DNA of 64,000 nucleotides from Chitinophaga sp. CB10 (GTDB lineage: Bacteria > Bacteroidota > Bacteroidia > Chitinophagales > Chitinophagaceae), in contig MLAV02000012.1 of the NCBI GenBank assembly GCA_001870995.2, positions 62,001 to 126,000 on the forward strand, in the 5' to 3' direction. Below are positions 54,688 to 64,000 of the stretch, one piece after another. The notes under the pieces were generated by a model. That model worked only from the letters and a program-made list of their open reading frames with translations. It did not search any database and was not told the DNA's origin. How positions within the stretch are numbered: position 1 is the first letter of the stretch; every line of letters begins with the position of its first letter. Position numbers and translations under genes: made by a program.

Positions 54688-55539
54688 TTATTGCAACTCT
54701 TTAAATGCGGATGGACTCATGCCGGTATGCGCTTTGAAGAACTTGGAGAAGTTGGCGTGATCATAAAAACCGAGGTCGAACACGATCTCTTTGACAGACA
54801 TCTCAGAGGCCTTCAGCAAGCGTTTGGCCTCTATCAGCACCCGGTTTTGTATCAGCGAAGAGGCGGAAGCATGCAGGGCTTTATTACAAATTATATTGAG
54901 GTAATTGGGGGAGATATTTAATTCCTTTGCATAAAAAGCAACCGACCGCTCTTCCTTAAAGTGCACATCAATAAGCCTCAGGAACCTTGCCAGCAAAGGG
55001 TTTGCACTATAACTGTTCACATCCTGGAAAATACTTTCCGCCGCTTTACTGATGAGCAAACCTACGACCGTAGTACGTGCAGTGATCAACTCGCGGAAGA
55101 TTTCCTTCTCCCCCAGCTCCTGACGCAAAGTTTTAAACTCGTAGAGCAGGTTCGTGTAGGAAGCCACATCGAGGTTCAGCACAGGATGCCTTTCATAAAA
55201 TGCAGACGTAAACCGGAGGGAGGGTAAAAAGGCTTCATACTGCTCCCTGCCGATCATCAGCTGATAGCCTACGGTATCCTTCTTCAGCCGCCAGGCATGC
55301 ACCTGCTGGGGAAACACCAGGTGCAGCTGATGCCTCCCCACTTTATATTCCGTAAAGTCGATGGTATGTGTGCCCCTGCCTTTTTCAAAGAGGATGGCAA
55401 TAAAAAAATCGTGTTTATGCGGTTCTTCAATAAACCGCTCGCCGCGAATCTCGTGGTAGAGCATCGGCTGCCCGGAGGTCTTGCCTTCGCTGAACTCCTG
55501 GATACTTAATACAGGAAAATGGTCTTTCTGATATGCCAT
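54688..55539 (-). CDS. AraC-family transcriptional regulator
   Basis: 283 residues from MAYQKDHFPVLSI; a longer frame starting at 55581 adds 14 residues of non-conserved sequence. The N-terminal cupin has EEPHKHDFFIAILFEKGRGTH and LHLVFPQQVHAWRL. The C-terminal HTH pair is VAFYAKELNISPNYLNIICN and VKEIVFDLGFYDHANFSKFF, ending TGMSPSAFKEL. It lies 57+ bp downstream of the amidohydrolase on the same strand, and upstream of the eCIS operon. It could regulate either, with no direct evidence. Confidence 0.92.
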   Translation of the reverse strand: MAYQKDHFPVLSIQEFSEGKTSGQPMLYHEIRGERFIEEPHKHDFFIAILFEKGRGTHTIDFTEYKVGRHQLHLVFPQQVHAWRLKKDTVGYQLMIGREQYEAFLPSLRFTSAFYERHPVLNLDVASYTNLLYEFKTLRQELGEKEIFRELITARTTVVGLLISKAAESIFQDVNSYSANPLLARFLRLIDVHFKEERSVAFYAKELNISPNYLNIICNKALHASASSLIQNRVLIEAKRLLKASEMSVKEIVFDLGFYDHANFSKFFKAHTGMSPSAFKELQ

Positions 55540-55638
55540 CGGCAGCTTTTTTAGCCTGGCTGCATAAGCAGCATGCATCACACGCTTATCAGCCTGATGG
55601 AGCTAATGTAAGGAAAATTATCCAGCTCCGGCCTGGCA

Positions 55639-56982
55639 TCAAAATACGATATTGCCCTGGTAAATCAGCGATCTTACCGGCGACACACGGGATACCGCCT
55701 CGGCGGAGCAGCTGGCATCTATCAGCACTACGCTGCCTTCATCGCCTGCTTTAGGCCATTGCTGATTACCCTTATCATCCAGGGGCAACACATCGCGGGT
55801 AGCCAGTTTCAGACTACGGGAGAGATTGAATTCAGACCCCCAGCCATAGAGCTGCGCCATGATATTGGCTTTCTGCAGCACGCTGCCGGAGCCCCAGGTG
55901 TTCCAGTGGTCAATAATACTATCGTTACCGGTGGCTACTTTCACACCGTATTTATATAACGTTGGGATAGGCATAATGAGGCCGCCGAACGGAATGGTAG
56001 ACATGATGCCGATTTGCGCCTGCGCCAGCCTTTCAGCCACCGCCTCCTGCTTCGCTTTGTCCAGCCGCGCCAGCACAAAACAGTGACTGAGGTAGGTTTT
56101 ACCTTTCAGCACCGGATTTTCGTTTACCCGGTCAATGAGGTACTCCACGGTCTTCAGACCGGAATCCCCGGTTTCATGTAAATGGATATCGATACCCTTG
56201 TTGTGGTCCAGGGCCAGCTTCACGATGGCGTCCATGGGTTTGGCGATATCGCCGTCCACTGAATACGGGTCTACCCCGCCAATGAAATCGATGTTCATCT
56301 TCGCCGCTTCTTCCATGTAAGGCATGGAGTTGGTGTAGAAGAGGCCATGCTGCGGAAACGCTACCAGCTCTGCGCCGAAAGTGGCTTTCTTATTTTCCAG
56401 CGCTACCTGTAAATGCTTTAAGGAATCCAGTTTGGAAGTAGGCTCAATGTTCACATGGCTTCTGGCAAATGCGGAGCCGCATGATTGCAGGAGTTCAATC
56501 AGTTTCTCCGCATGGGCAGTGGAAGTTTTGAGCATCTCCGGCAATATCTGCTGTTCCAGCGCTATCATGCCTTTTACGCCGCCCTGCCGTTTGCCTACGG
56601 CTTTCCACGGGCCGCCGTAGTTGGTTTTATCCAGGTGGATGTGCATGTCCTTAAAGGAAGGCAGCATCAGCAGGCCTTTCGCGTCAATAGCTTTGGCTTT
56701 GGGATTGTTGGGTTGTATGGAAGAGAATTTACCGTTGCTGATTTCCACGGTGAAGAGGTCTGTTTTAGTAGCTATCACATCGGCCCCATCGTATTCAAAA
56801 CCGGTTTCCAAACGCACGTTCTTCAATTTTACGCTGTTGGCCTGCCCTTTCAGCAAAGGCTGCGATGCATCGGTGGCCGGGCGGTTACCTTCCGCCAGTA
56901 AGGATGGCGCAATGCCGAGGCCTAAAGTGGTGAATACGGAGTTTTTCAGGAAATCTTTTCTGGATATATTGGATGTGCCCAT
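55639..56982 (-). CDS. Amidohydrolase, cytosine-deaminase-like
   Basis: 447 residues with an N-terminal export-like segment (SRKDFLKNSVFTTLGLGIAPS), resembling a twin-arginine-type leader but with RK instead of RR. Metal-site motifs: DMHIHLDKTNYGGPW, DIHLHETGD, YLSHCFVL and VATGNDSIIDHWNTWG, as in the cytosine deaminase branch of amidohydrolases. ATG 56982 is preferred over 57030 because a TACCTTTG promoter box lies between them. Substrate could be a cyclic amide, aminopyrimidine or N-formyl compound; not decidable. Confidence 0.87.
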   Translation of the reverse strand: MGTSNISRKDFLKNSVFTTLGLGIAPSLLAEGNRPATDASQPLLKGQANSVKLKNVRLETGFEYDGADVIATKTDLFTVEISNGKFSSIQPNNPKAKAIDAKGLLMLPSFKDMHIHLDKTNYGGPWKAVGKRQGGVKGMIALEQQILPEMLKTSTAHAEKLIELLQSCGSAFARSHVNIEPTSKLDSLKHLQVALENKKATFGAELVAFPQHGLFYTNSMPYMEEAAKMNIDFIGGVDPYSVDGDIAKPMDAIVKLALDHNKGIDIHLHETGDSGLKTVEYLIDRVNENPVLKGKTYLSHCFVLARLDKAKQEAVAERLAQAQIGIMSTIPFGGLIMPIPTLYKYGVKVATGNDSIIDHWNTWGSGSVLQKANIMAQLYGWGSEFNLSRSLKLATRDVLPLDDKGNQQWPKAGDEGSVVLIDASCSAEAVSRVSPVRSLIYQGNIVF

Positions 56983-57001
56983 GGCGATCGTTCTTTTGTC
57001 C

Positions 57002-57009
57002 CAAAGGTA
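57002..57009 (-). promoter_or_regulatory. TACCTTTG -7 box for the amidohydrolase gene
   Basis: An exact TAnnTTTG match on the minus strand, 19 bp before the ATG at 56982. The -33 region is weak. It argues that the in-frame ATG at 57030 is not used. Confidence 0.45.
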
Positions 57010-57143
57010 CATTTGCTGCCGGGCTTGCATGGGTACGATTTATAACAGGGTTTGTAGGATTTATAATTCATGCCTGCCCAAGGCGGCCAATATATCCGGC
57101 TTTTCACCGGTATATCTGCTTACCGGCGCTTGTATAAATGCAA

Positions 57144-57168
57144 AGAGGCGCCATCACCCGGCGCCTCT
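57144..57168 (-). terminator. Terminator after the GH88 gene
   Basis: A perfect 9 bp stem AGAGGCGCC / GGCGCCTCT with a 7 nt loop lies 32 bp past the GH88 stop, followed on the minus strand by TTGCATTTATA. It ends the SusC-SusD-DUF5017-GH88 unit. Confidence 0.75.
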
Positions 57169-57200
57169 CTCCTTTTGCTGTTATTGCTCAAAAAACAGCT

Positions 57201-58439
57201 TTACTTCAAGGTTGCCTGGTAACGCTGTAACGCTTCCATGAAGTAATAATCGGCATATACCAATGGCACGTCTATTTCAGTATGATGCGGAATACTGCCT
57301 ACGCTGTGCATCAGTATAAAATTGCCGTTAGCTCCTTCGGGCGCCCGGTAGGCAGGGCTGCCCAGGGTATGCAGCATGGCGATGGCCGATTTGCGGTACT
57401 GTGCCGCCTTTGCCGGCGCTGCGTAATCGCTCAGCTCAAACAGCGCGGAAGCCACAATGGCCGCTGCGGATACATCCCGGTATTTGATTTTTACGTTGTT
57501 GGCATAAGAGCGCACGCCCGGCGTATAGCCTTTTTGCAGGGCGTTAAAGTCCCAGTAAGGTACTTTATCTGCCGGCAGGTTCTTGTTGTTAAGGAACCAG
57601 TCCGCCATGCCGGTAGCGGTTTTGAGGAAGCGCGGATCCCTGGTTTCCCGGTATATCATGGTAAAGCCATAGATGCCCCATGCCTGCCCGCGGGCCCAGG
57701 TGGAGTTATCCGCATAGCCCTGCGCCGTTTCCCTGGCCAGCACTTTACCGGTGAGGGTATCATAGCATACCACGTGGTAGGAACTGTAGTCCGGCCGGAT
57801 CTGGTTTTTCATGGCGTTCAGGGCGTGGCTCACGGCAATGTGCCGGAAGCTGGTATCGCCCGTTTCCTTAGCCGCAAAGAACAGCAGTTCCAGGTTCATC
57901 AGGTTATCGATGATCACGGGGTAATAATACTTCTGTTCCCCATGCCAGGATTTAAATGCATTCCAGCTTTTGATACTGCCGGTCACCGGGTTGAAGCGCG
58001 TGCTCAGCGAGCGGGCGCCCTGGATCAGGATATCCCGGTAGGCTTTATTGCCGGTGATGCGGTAGGCGTTACCATAGCTGCAATACATCATAAAGCCGAG
58101 GTCATGGTGCTGGGTGAAGTCCTTCAGCGGTTCCAGCTTTTCCGTCCAGCGGATGGCCTGTTGATAGATAGCCGGATCTTTGGTTTGCTCGTAGCTATAC
58201 CACAGGGATCCGGGGAAAAAGCCGGGCGTCCAGTCGTACATGGAAGTGGTGGTCATGCGGCCTTCCGCATCGATGGTGCGGGGGAAGGCCAGGCTGTCGC
58301 GCGTGGCGGTTTCCTTCAGCATGTGTTTTAACTGCTGCCGGGCAAAGCCGGTGTTGGTGCTGATAAAATCCTTCTCTGTGCCAACCGAGAACGCGGTCAG
58401 GCCGGCGGCTACAATAATGAGTTGAAGCAATGGTTTCAT
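57201..58439 (-). CDS. Glycoside hydrolase family 88 (unsaturated uronyl hydrolase)
   Basis: 412 residues with signal segment MKPLLQLIIVAAGLTAFSVG. The (alpha/alpha)6 barrel motifs are WTPGFFPGSLWYSYEQT, HDLGFMMYCSYGNAYR, VIIDNLMNLELLFFAAKE (first aspartate, about residue 180) and GYADNSTWARGQAWGIYGF (second aspartate, about 250). GH88 removes the 4,5-unsaturated uronic acid left by polysaccharide lyases through a hydration mechanism. This implies that the target glycan is first cut by a lyase, which is not in the window and may lie to the right. It is encoded 4 bp after the DUF5017 gene. Confidence 0.93.
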   Translation of the reverse strand: MKPLLQLIIVAAGLTAFSVGTEKDFISTNTGFARQQLKHMLKETATRDSLAFPRTIDAEGRMTTTSMYDWTPGFFPGSLWYSYEQTKDPAIYQQAIRWTEKLEPLKDFTQHHDLGFMMYCSYGNAYRITGNKAYRDILIQGARSLSTRFNPVTGSIKSWNAFKSWHGEQKYYYPVIIDNLMNLELLFFAAKETGDTSFRHIAVSHALNAMKNQIRPDYSSYHVVCYDTLTGKVLARETAQGYADNSTWARGQAWGIYGFTMIYRETRDPRFLKTATGMADWFLNNKNLPADKVPYWDFNALQKGYTPGVRSYANNVKIKYRDVSAAAIVASALFELSDYAAPAKAAQYRKSAIAMLHTLGSPAYRAPEGANGNFILMHSVGSIPHHTEIDVPLVYADYYFMEALQRYQATLK

Positions 58440-58443
58440 GTTT

Positions 58444-59358
58444 CTATGGTATCACTTTAATGATAAATGCTTTAATGGTACGCTTCTCTTCGTCGAGCGT
58501 ATGGTTGAATGCCACGAAGGTGGCGGTGTACACGCCCGGCGCCGTATAGAGGTAAGCGTAGCCGGGGAGGTTGGGCTCGTTGATACTCTTGACGCCCACA
58601 CTAACGTCCCCGGGTACACGCCCTACGTAAAGCGGCTTGGTGATGATCCAGCTGGTGTTGGAAGGAGCCGCCGCGTTGCCGCCGGTAATTTTCAGGTCCG
58701 TCGCGGAAGGCGTCCAGCGGGCATTTGCAGGGCTCCATACGTTGCCGTAGCGGGTCCAGTAAGCTACATCCCCACCGATGGTGGAAAGGGACACCGTCTT
58801 ATCAGGTAATTCATTGTTCACTGCCAGGTCGGTAATAGTCCAGGTTCGTTGGGTCGACCCCGTTACCCCGCTGTATTTAAATGCGATAAAAAGCGAATCG
58901 TTAGCATTGGCCACCAGGTCCGTAATATCCGCCGTGCCAAAGGGGACCACCGTTGCGCTGGTGGCGAGCGCGCCGCGGTTGCTGATGTTCGTCCATGCGG
59001 CATTGACCACGGAGGCGGAATCCAGCCCGGGGAGCTTGTTGGTAGCCAATACCTGCAGGGTATTCGTCTGCGTGCCAAACTCCGCTTTGCTGGAAAACTT
59101 CAGGGTGAGCTTACCCAGCTTATAACCGGCATTGCGGCCGGCGTAGCTTTTGCCCGCTTCCCCGGAATAAAACGCGATGTTGCCGATGCTGCCGCTGAAC
59201 TGGAAGCGGGTGGTATCTCCCAGCCTGTAGGTAAAGGTATCTGCTACCAGGTGAGCAGGGTCGAGCGCCACGCTGAAGTCCGGCGTGTCCACTTCCATTT
59301 TTTTGGAACAGGCGGCCGCGCATACGGCGAAAAATATAAGGAATGATCTTTTCATCAT
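58444..59358 (-). CDS. DUF5017 lipoprotein (surface glycan-binding candidate)
   Basis: 304 residues; lipoprotein signal MMKRSFLIFFAVCAAAC with the lipobox cysteine at 17. The DUF5017 pattern is recognisable: DTPDFSVALDPAHLVADTFT, TRFQFSGSIGNIAFYSGE, GKSYAGRNAGYKLGKL. The rest is beta-rich with a C-terminal Ig-like strand set (YLYTAPGVYTATFVAFNHT). Such proteins follow susD in utilisation loci and are thought to bind glycan at the cell surface; specificity unknown. Confidence 0.82.
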   Translation of the reverse strand: MMKRSFLIFFAVCAAACSKKMEVDTPDFSVALDPAHLVADTFTYRLGDTTRFQFSGSIGNIAFYSGEAGKSYAGRNAGYKLGKLTLKFSSKAEFGTQTNTLQVLATNKLPGLDSASVVNAAWTNISNRGALATSATVVPFGTADITDLVANANDSLFIAFKYSGVTGSTQRTWTITDLAVNNELPDKTVSLSTIGGDVAYWTRYGNVWSPANARWTPSATDLKITGGNAAAPSNTSWIITKPLYVGRVPGDVSVGVKSINEPNLPGYAYLYTAPGVYTATFVAFNHTLDEEKRTIKAFIIKVIP

Positions 59359-59373
59359 GAATAGTTTTTAGGA

Positions 59374-61407
59374 TTACCAGCCTTCGTTTTGCGTGAGTAA
59401 ACGGTTCAGGTTTAATTCGTAGGTGGGCTTGGGCAGCAGCACATGGCGCTGCATAATATTGCGTATGCCCTGCAAGCCGTTCGGGTTGCCGGTGGCCGTA
59501 ACGCCTGCGCCATTGGCAGTGGCCCATACGGCAAAGTTCTGCATGTCCGCCACGAAATTGCCCCAGCGGATCAGGTCCGCCTTGCGCAGGGCTTCAAAAC
59601 AAAGCTCCCGCATACGTTCATCCTTGATGGCCTGTAAGAATCCTGCCTTATCCAGGCCGGGCGTCAGGTCCGACTCGTTGCCCACCGTAATGGCTGCGGT
59701 TGCAGTGGCGGCCTTGCCGGCATAGGTAAATACCGCGCCGGTAACGCCTGCGGAGGATGCGCCGGAAGTATGGGTAGGCGGCGTATTCGTAGAAGTGCCT
59801 GCCGTGGTTACGGTGTAGAGGTTGCCGCCGTTCGTAATCTGCATGCCGGCGGTGTAGGTAATACCCGGCGCCCAGAAGGTACCGATCACCACTACCGGCG
59901 CGGAGCTGTAGTAGCTGCCCGGCGTCAGCGCGCCCGGTGAACTAAGATAGATACCACTCACGGCATTGCTGGTAATCACCGCATTGGCGGTAGCGCCGCT
60001 GCCTCCGCCGCCGGTGATGGTCACCGTTGGCGCGGTGGTGTAACCGCTGCCCGGATTGGTAATGGTGATGGATTTTACCACATTGCCGTTCATGATGCCG
60101 TAAGCGCGCCTGCGCACCTGGTTGATGTACGTATAGGCGTTACCGGGGCCGTTCACAAAATTCTCCGCTTCGGCGCGCATCAGCAGGACATCCGAATAGC
60201 GGATCATCGGCCAGTTGATATTATAGGTACCGCCGGTGCCATTTGTATTCCGGATGGATTGCGGTACATATTCCCTTCTGAACTTGCCGGCACACATCTG
60301 CCATGGATTGGTGCGGGCGGTTTTCACGCGTGGACTGGTGCCGCTGTAGATGTAGTTGGCACAGTTCCAGTCGCGCCGTATATCCAGGGAGGATTTATTG
60401 GGCGTAGCGGTATTGGCCGGGTCCACCTCATAGGCATCAAACAGCTTTTTCGTCACCCATACCCAGGCAGCGGAGTTGTACGAGCTGGTATCATTAGCCG
60501 TGAGAGCGGATTGTATGCCTACAAAGTTGCCGATATCATTGCCGGATTTATTCACCACGCCGGCGGCCGCGCCGAGGGAGCCCAGCTCCCAGATGTTCTC
60601 CTTCACATCGTACCTGTCCTGCGCCAGGTTGATGAATATCTGCCGGTAATCGGGGTTCAATGCATGCAGGCCGGAGTTGATTACCTTGTCGGTATAAGTA
60701 ATAACGTCCTGGTATTTGGCCGTGTTGTTCTGCGGATAGCCGGCCCAGTAGAGGTACACGCGCGCCAGCATAGCCTGCACCGCGGTAAGCGTCACCACGT
60801 CGTTGAACTTGGCTTGCGTAACGGTATAATCTTTCAGCAGGGTTTCCGCTTCCTTCATATCCTTTTCTATCTGCGCGTACACGTCCGCCTGTTTTGCCTG
60901 CGGAATGTTCACGTCGCTGATGGCGGGCGTTTTCAATACCACCGGCACATCGCCATAGTTGCTCGTGAGGATGAAGTAGAGGAAGCCGCGGAGGAAGAGG
61001 GCCTGGCCTTTGATAATATTGCGGCGGTTTTCGTCCATCGCCGGCTTATTGATATTATCCAGGAGGGTGTTGATGTTGTTGATGCCTACATAGGCGTAGC
61101 GCCAGATGCTGGAAACATACACCAGCGAGGCGTCGTAGTTGTAGCGCAGGCCACGGGCGTCGCCATCCGTGGTCCGGTTGGACATAACTTCGTCCGTAGT
61201 GGACACGAAGTTGAAGCCCATCACCTGGGCATACAGCTCGGGGCGCATCAGGTCGCCATAGACGCCATTGAGCGCCTGCTGCAACTGGGCTTCTGTATTA
61301 TAATAATTGTCAGTGGAATAAAAATCCGTGGGCTTGGTGTCCAGGAATTTTTTGCAGGAGGTAAGTCCTGCTATAGCTAAGCATGCGAGGATACTAATAC
61401 GTTTCAT
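59374..61407 (-). CDS. SusD/RagB-family glycan-binding lipoprotein with inserted repeat domain
   Basis: 677 residues from MKRISILACLAIAGLTSCKK (lipobox LTSC); ATGs at 61413 and 61431 are also in frame, the last overlapping the SusC stop. SusD hallmarks: FLDTKPTDFYSTDNYY, LQQALNGVYGDLM, ALFLRGFLYFILTSNYGDVP, RYSDVLLMRAEAENFV, DERMRELCFEALRKADLIRWG. Between YINQVRRRAYG and the latter, about 135 residues are inserted with glycine/threonine-rich repeats (TTAPTVTITGGGGSGATANA, SAPVVVIGTFWAPGITYTAG). SusD caps its SusC partner and binds the glycan. Confidence 0.93.
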   Translation of the reverse strand: MKRISILACLAIAGLTSCKKFLDTKPTDFYSTDNYYNTEAQLQQALNGVYGDLMRPELYAQVMGFNFVSTTDEVMSNRTTDGDARGLRYNYDASLVYVSSIWRYAYVGINNINTLLDNINKPAMDENRRNIIKGQALFLRGFLYFILTSNYGDVPVVLKTPAISDVNIPQAKQADVYAQIEKDMKEAETLLKDYTVTQAKFNDVVTLTAVQAMLARVYLYWAGYPQNNTAKYQDVITYTDKVINSGLHALNPDYRQIFINLAQDRYDVKENIWELGSLGAAAGVVNKSGNDIGNFVGIQSALTANDTSSYNSAAWVWVTKKLFDAYEVDPANTATPNKSSLDIRRDWNCANYIYSGTSPRVKTARTNPWQMCAGKFRREYVPQSIRNTNGTGGTYNINWPMIRYSDVLLMRAEAENFVNGPGNAYTYINQVRRRAYGIMNGNVVKSITITNPGSGYTTAPTVTITGGGGSGATANAVITSNAVSGIYLSSPGALTPGSYYSSAPVVVIGTFWAPGITYTAGMQITNGGNLYTVTTAGTSTNTPPTHTSGASSAGVTGAVFTYAGKAATATAAITVGNESDLTPGLDKAGFLQAIKDERMRELCFEALRKADLIRWGNFVADMQNFAVWATANGAGVTATGNPNGLQGIRNIMQRHVLLPKPTYELNLNRLLTQNEGW

Positions 61408-61417
61408 GTGCATCGAT

Positions 61418-64000
61418 TTAGAAGGTGACATTTAAACCTGTTACATAGGACAGCGAGTGCGGATAGGCCGCATAGTCAAAGCCCGGCGAAAGGTTGCTGG
61501 GTCTTGCGCTGACTTCAGGATCCATACCGGAATATTTCGTCCAGGTGTAGATGTTTTGCGCGGAGCCGTAGATGCGTAAGCTTTTTATCTTCGCGCGTTT
61601 CAGCATGGCCGCGGGGAGGCTGTACCCCAGGGACACCGTCCTTAGTTTCAGGTAGGAGCCATCTTCAATCACCCGGGAAGAGTAAGCCGCATTGCCCATA
61701 CCTCCTGCGCGGAACATGGTATTGCTGGGGTTCGTGGGCGTCCAGCGGTTGGCGTAAGTGGCAAACTGGTTCAGGTTCGGGTTGTTGACGATACCGCCTT
61801 CAAACACGTAGCGGTTGGCGTTGATGATATCGTTGCCGTAGGACCATTGCAACAGGATGTTCAGGTCAAAATTCCGGTAACGGAAATCGTTGCTGAAACC
61901 GCCGGTGTGCTTAGGCAGGCCGCTGCCGATGATGGTATAGTCCTGGTTGTTTACCACATTATCCCCGTTCAGGTCCTTGTATTTGATATCACCGGGGCGG
62001 ATGGCGTTCCTTGCGGAACCATTCGTAGGCACATCGCCTTTGAGCAGATAAGTGCCGTTAGGCATGAGGTCAAAATCACCATACTGGTACACGCCGTCGA
62101 ACACGAGGCCGTACATTTCGCCCAGGGGCCGGCCCACGACAGAAATGTAGGGGAACAGGCCGGAATAGGTAGTATTGAAGAATGTACCGGAACCGTACAG
62201 GATAGACTGCTGGCCTTCTGCCAGGGAGAGTATCTTGTTGCGGTTAAAGCTGATGTTGAAACTACTGTTCCAGGTAAACGCTTTGTTATCTACCACGGTA
62301 GCGCCTATGGTGAACTCCAACCCTTTGTTTTCCAGCTTGCCCACGTTCTTGAAACCGGAGGCGCTTTCAATACCGTGCGCATATGGCAGGGCGGCATTCA
62401 GCAGCAGGTCCTTCGTGGTGCGGATGTAAGCGTCCACGGTGAGGGTCAGCCTGTTTTTCAGGAAGGCCATATCCAACCCGATGTTTGCCTGTTCGTTGGT
62501 TTCCCAGCGTAGGTTTGGATTTCCGGAAGACGTCATTACCGCGCCGATACCCAGCGGTCCGTTACCAACGGAGTACCAGTACTGGTTATTGGTGAGGGAG
62601 AGCTGCGGCAAATAGCTGAAATCCCCTACCCTGTTGTTACCGGACGCGCCGTAGCCCAGCCTGATTTTACCATCGGAGATAAAGCTCACCGGTTTCATAA
62701 ACTCTTCCGCACTGAAACGCCATGCCGCGGAAGCGGATGGGAAGTAGCCCCATTTGTTGCCGGCGGCAAATTTGGAAGAGCCGTCCGCACGGATGGAAGC
62801 GCTGAAGAGGTATTTGGAGGCGTAGTCGTAGTTAACGCGCACCGCGCCGGAAGCCATCGTCCAGCGGCTGCTCATGGAAACCAGGGAGGTGTTGGCCGGC
62901 GAAGCCAGGTCCAGCGCATCCAGGCCGAGGTCTTCATTCGGCACCTGGTTGGCGGAGAACTTGCGCTGGGAGTTCTTATTGCCCTGCGCTTCCACTACTG
63001 CCAGCACCGTCAGGTGATGGTTTTTATTAAACGTCTTGTTATAGGTCAGCGAGTTTTCGGAACGCCAGGTGGATACCGGCCTGAACTCGATGCTGCCGTT
63101 CACGCCATTCGAGTTCCATTTACTGCCCGATTGGGTGAGGGAGTTATTGAAGATATCCGTTTCCGTACTTACGCTGTTGATACCGCCAACGATGCGCAGG
63201 GTCAGGTCCTTCGTGATGGCGTATTGTGCATAGGCGTTGGCCATGAGGTTGCCCACCTTCGTCATCGTGTATTGGTTCTGGATATTCTGCAGCGGGTTTA
63301 CGCGATAGTCCTGGTTGTTGGCCAGCTCATTGCCCGGATCATAAAAATCATCGATCAGGTTGGCGGCACTGTCCCGCCCCTTAATGCTGGTCGTGGGCCG
63401 GAAGCCCCAAACGGAATACAGCGTGGTGGCGGAGGCGTAGAAGTTGGTAGCCGATACCGGGATACCAAAGGCTTCGCTGTAGGCATAGTTGGCATTGAGG
63501 CCTACCTTAAAGCGGCTGCTCACCGTTTGATCCAGCGAAAACCGGCCCTGGTAGCGTTTAAAGCCGCTGTTGATGATAATCCCTTTCTGGTTGTTGAAGT
63601 TGCCGGAGAGGGAGTATTTCGTTTTATCGTTACCGCCACGTACGGCAATATCGTGGTTGGTGTTTTGCCCTACGCGGTAGATGTAATCCTGCATGTCGAC
63701 GGACGCGCGGTTACGGTAGTCCTCCAGCTTTACGCCGCCGGCCAGGTACACGGAATCGTAAATGCCGGGATTCACTTCGCCTACATACTTCACAAAGTCG
63801 TAAGCGCTCATGAGCGGAATTTTGGCGGGTATCTGCTGCCAGCCATAGTAGCCGTTGTAGCTCACCTGCGGTACGCCGGTTTTCCCCTTCTTGGTCGTGA
63901 TGAGGATTACCCCGTTGGAGCCGCGGGCCCCGTAAATGGCCGTGGCGGAAGCGTCTTTCAGGATGTCGATGGACTCGATATCCGCCGGGCTGATGGCGTT
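61418..64000 (-). CDS. SusC/RagA-family TonB-dependent receptor, 5' end cut by window edge
   Basis: 861 codons visible and open to the right edge. The frame enters in the TonB plug ([32 protein letters not shown]) and continues through the barrel ([40 protein letters not shown], [20 protein letters not shown]) to the closing strand [10 protein letters not shown]. The first internal ATG at 63865 is not the true start because the plug precedes it. It imports oligosaccharide with the SusD protein encoded 10 bp downstream. Confidence 0.95.
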   Translation of the reverse strand, partial: NAISPADIESIDILKDASATAIYGARGSNGVILITTKKGKTGVPQVSYNGYYGWQQIPAKIPLMSAYDFVKYVGEVNPGIYDSVYLAGGVKLEDYRNRASVDMQDYIYRVGQNTNHDIAVRGGNDKTKYSLSGNFNNQKGIIINSGFKRYQGRFSLDQTVSSRFKVGLNANYAYSEAFGIPVSATNFYASATTLYSVWGFRPTTSIKGRDSAANLIDDFYDPGNELANNQDYRVNPLQNIQNQYTMTKVGNLMANAYAQYAITKDLTLRIVGGINSVSTETDIFNNSLTQSGSKWNSNGVNGSIEFRPVSTWRSENSLTYNKTFNKNHHLTVLAVVEAQGNKNSQRKFSANQVPNEDLGLDALDLASPANTSLVSMSSRWTMASGAVRVNYDYASKYLFSASIRADGSSKFAAGNKWGYFPSASAAWRFSAEEFMKPVSFISDGKIRLGYGASGNNRVGDFSYLPQLSLTNNQYWYSVGNGPLGIGAVMTSSGNPNLRWETNEQANIGLDMAFLKNRLTLTVDAYIRTTKDLLLNAALPYAHGIESASGFKNVGKLENKGLEFTIGATVVDNKAFTWNSSFNISFNRNKILSLAEGQQSILYGSGTFFNTTYSGLFPYISVVGRPLGEMYGLVFDGVYQYGDFDLMPNGTYLLKGDVPTNGSARNAIRPGDIKYKDLNGDNVVNNQDYTIIGSGLPKHTGGFSNDFRYRNFDLNILLQWSYGNDIINANRYVFEGGIVNNPNLNQFATYANRWTPTNPSNTMFRAGGMGNAAYSSRVIEDGSYLKLRTVSLGYSLPAAMLKRAKIKSLRIYGSAQNIYTWTKYSGMDPEVSARPSNLSPGFDYAAYPHSLSYVTGLNVTF

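Noticed and set aside
54536..54760. 74-codon plus-strand frame upstream of the eCIS
   Set aside because: Overlaps the 3' end of the AraC gene in antisense, low-complexity composition, no recognisable domain.
61418..63865. SusC starting at the internal ATG 63865
   Set aside because: The frame continues to the right edge and encodes the conserved TonB plug, so the gene is truncated by the window, not short.

Overview
The window is about 64 kb of a Bacteroidota chromosome. The evidence is SusC/SusD pairs, polysaccharide-utilisation enzymes with lipoprotein or Sec signals, AraC regulators, TAnnTTTG-type promoters, and the near absence of Shine-Dalgarno sequences. The roughly 50% or higher GC and the gene families suggest a Chitinophagaceae-like soil or plant-associated organism; that rank is inference. 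I saw no tRNA, rRNA, CRISPR array, transposase or prophage capsid, portal or terminase genes.

Region 1 (1-25 kb) is plant-polysaccharide catabolism. A SusC-type receptor (cut by the left edge) and a DUF3826 protein lie at the left. They are followed, all on the minus strand and nearly gapless, by one ~17.7 kb predicted operon. In transcription order it encodes a MaoC-type hydratase, a solute-binding-protein homologue without a signal peptide, two tandem CaiB-type CoA-transferases, a COG3618 lactonase-like amidohydrolase, a RhaT-type deoxysugar symporter, a Gfo/Idh dehydrogenase, an alpha-uronidase-like enzyme, a GH95, a GH78 and a GH2. An AraC regulator is divergent from the operon head and is followed by a short-chain dehydrogenase. 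A hypothetical lipoprotein and a GH28 polygalacturonase follow. The set points to rhamnose/fucose/galactose/uronic-acid-containing pectin side chains, such as rhamnogalacturonan, with export-independent acyl-CoA chemistry in the cytosol whose substrate I cannot name.

Region 2 (25-27 kb) holds a basic-secretory-protein-type zinc peptidase and two small coiled-coil membrane proteins.

Region 3 (27-54.3 kb, minus strand) is an apparently complete extracellular contractile injection system (eCIS, Afp/PVC type). In transcription order it has a Pvc16-like cap protein, a sheath, two tube proteins, a DUF5908 small protein, a LysM hub, a VgrG-like spike, PAAR, gp25, baseplate J (Afp11-like), an Afp12-like baseplate protein, a giant PKD-containing protein, a tape-measure protein, an AAA+ ATPase, and a 1671-residue DUF4157 protein. 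That last protein is the best cargo/effector candidate: it carries tandem CxxC repeats, the DUF4157 HELTH module and a C-terminal PD-(D/E)xK-like nuclease signature. A ~400 bp inverted cluster of short repeats separates the two tube genes.

Region 4 (54.7-64 kb) holds an AraC regulator, a cytosine-deaminase-like amidohydrolase, and a second utilisation locus (GH88, DUF5017 lipoprotein, SusD with an unusual inserted repeat domain, and SusC cut by the right edge).
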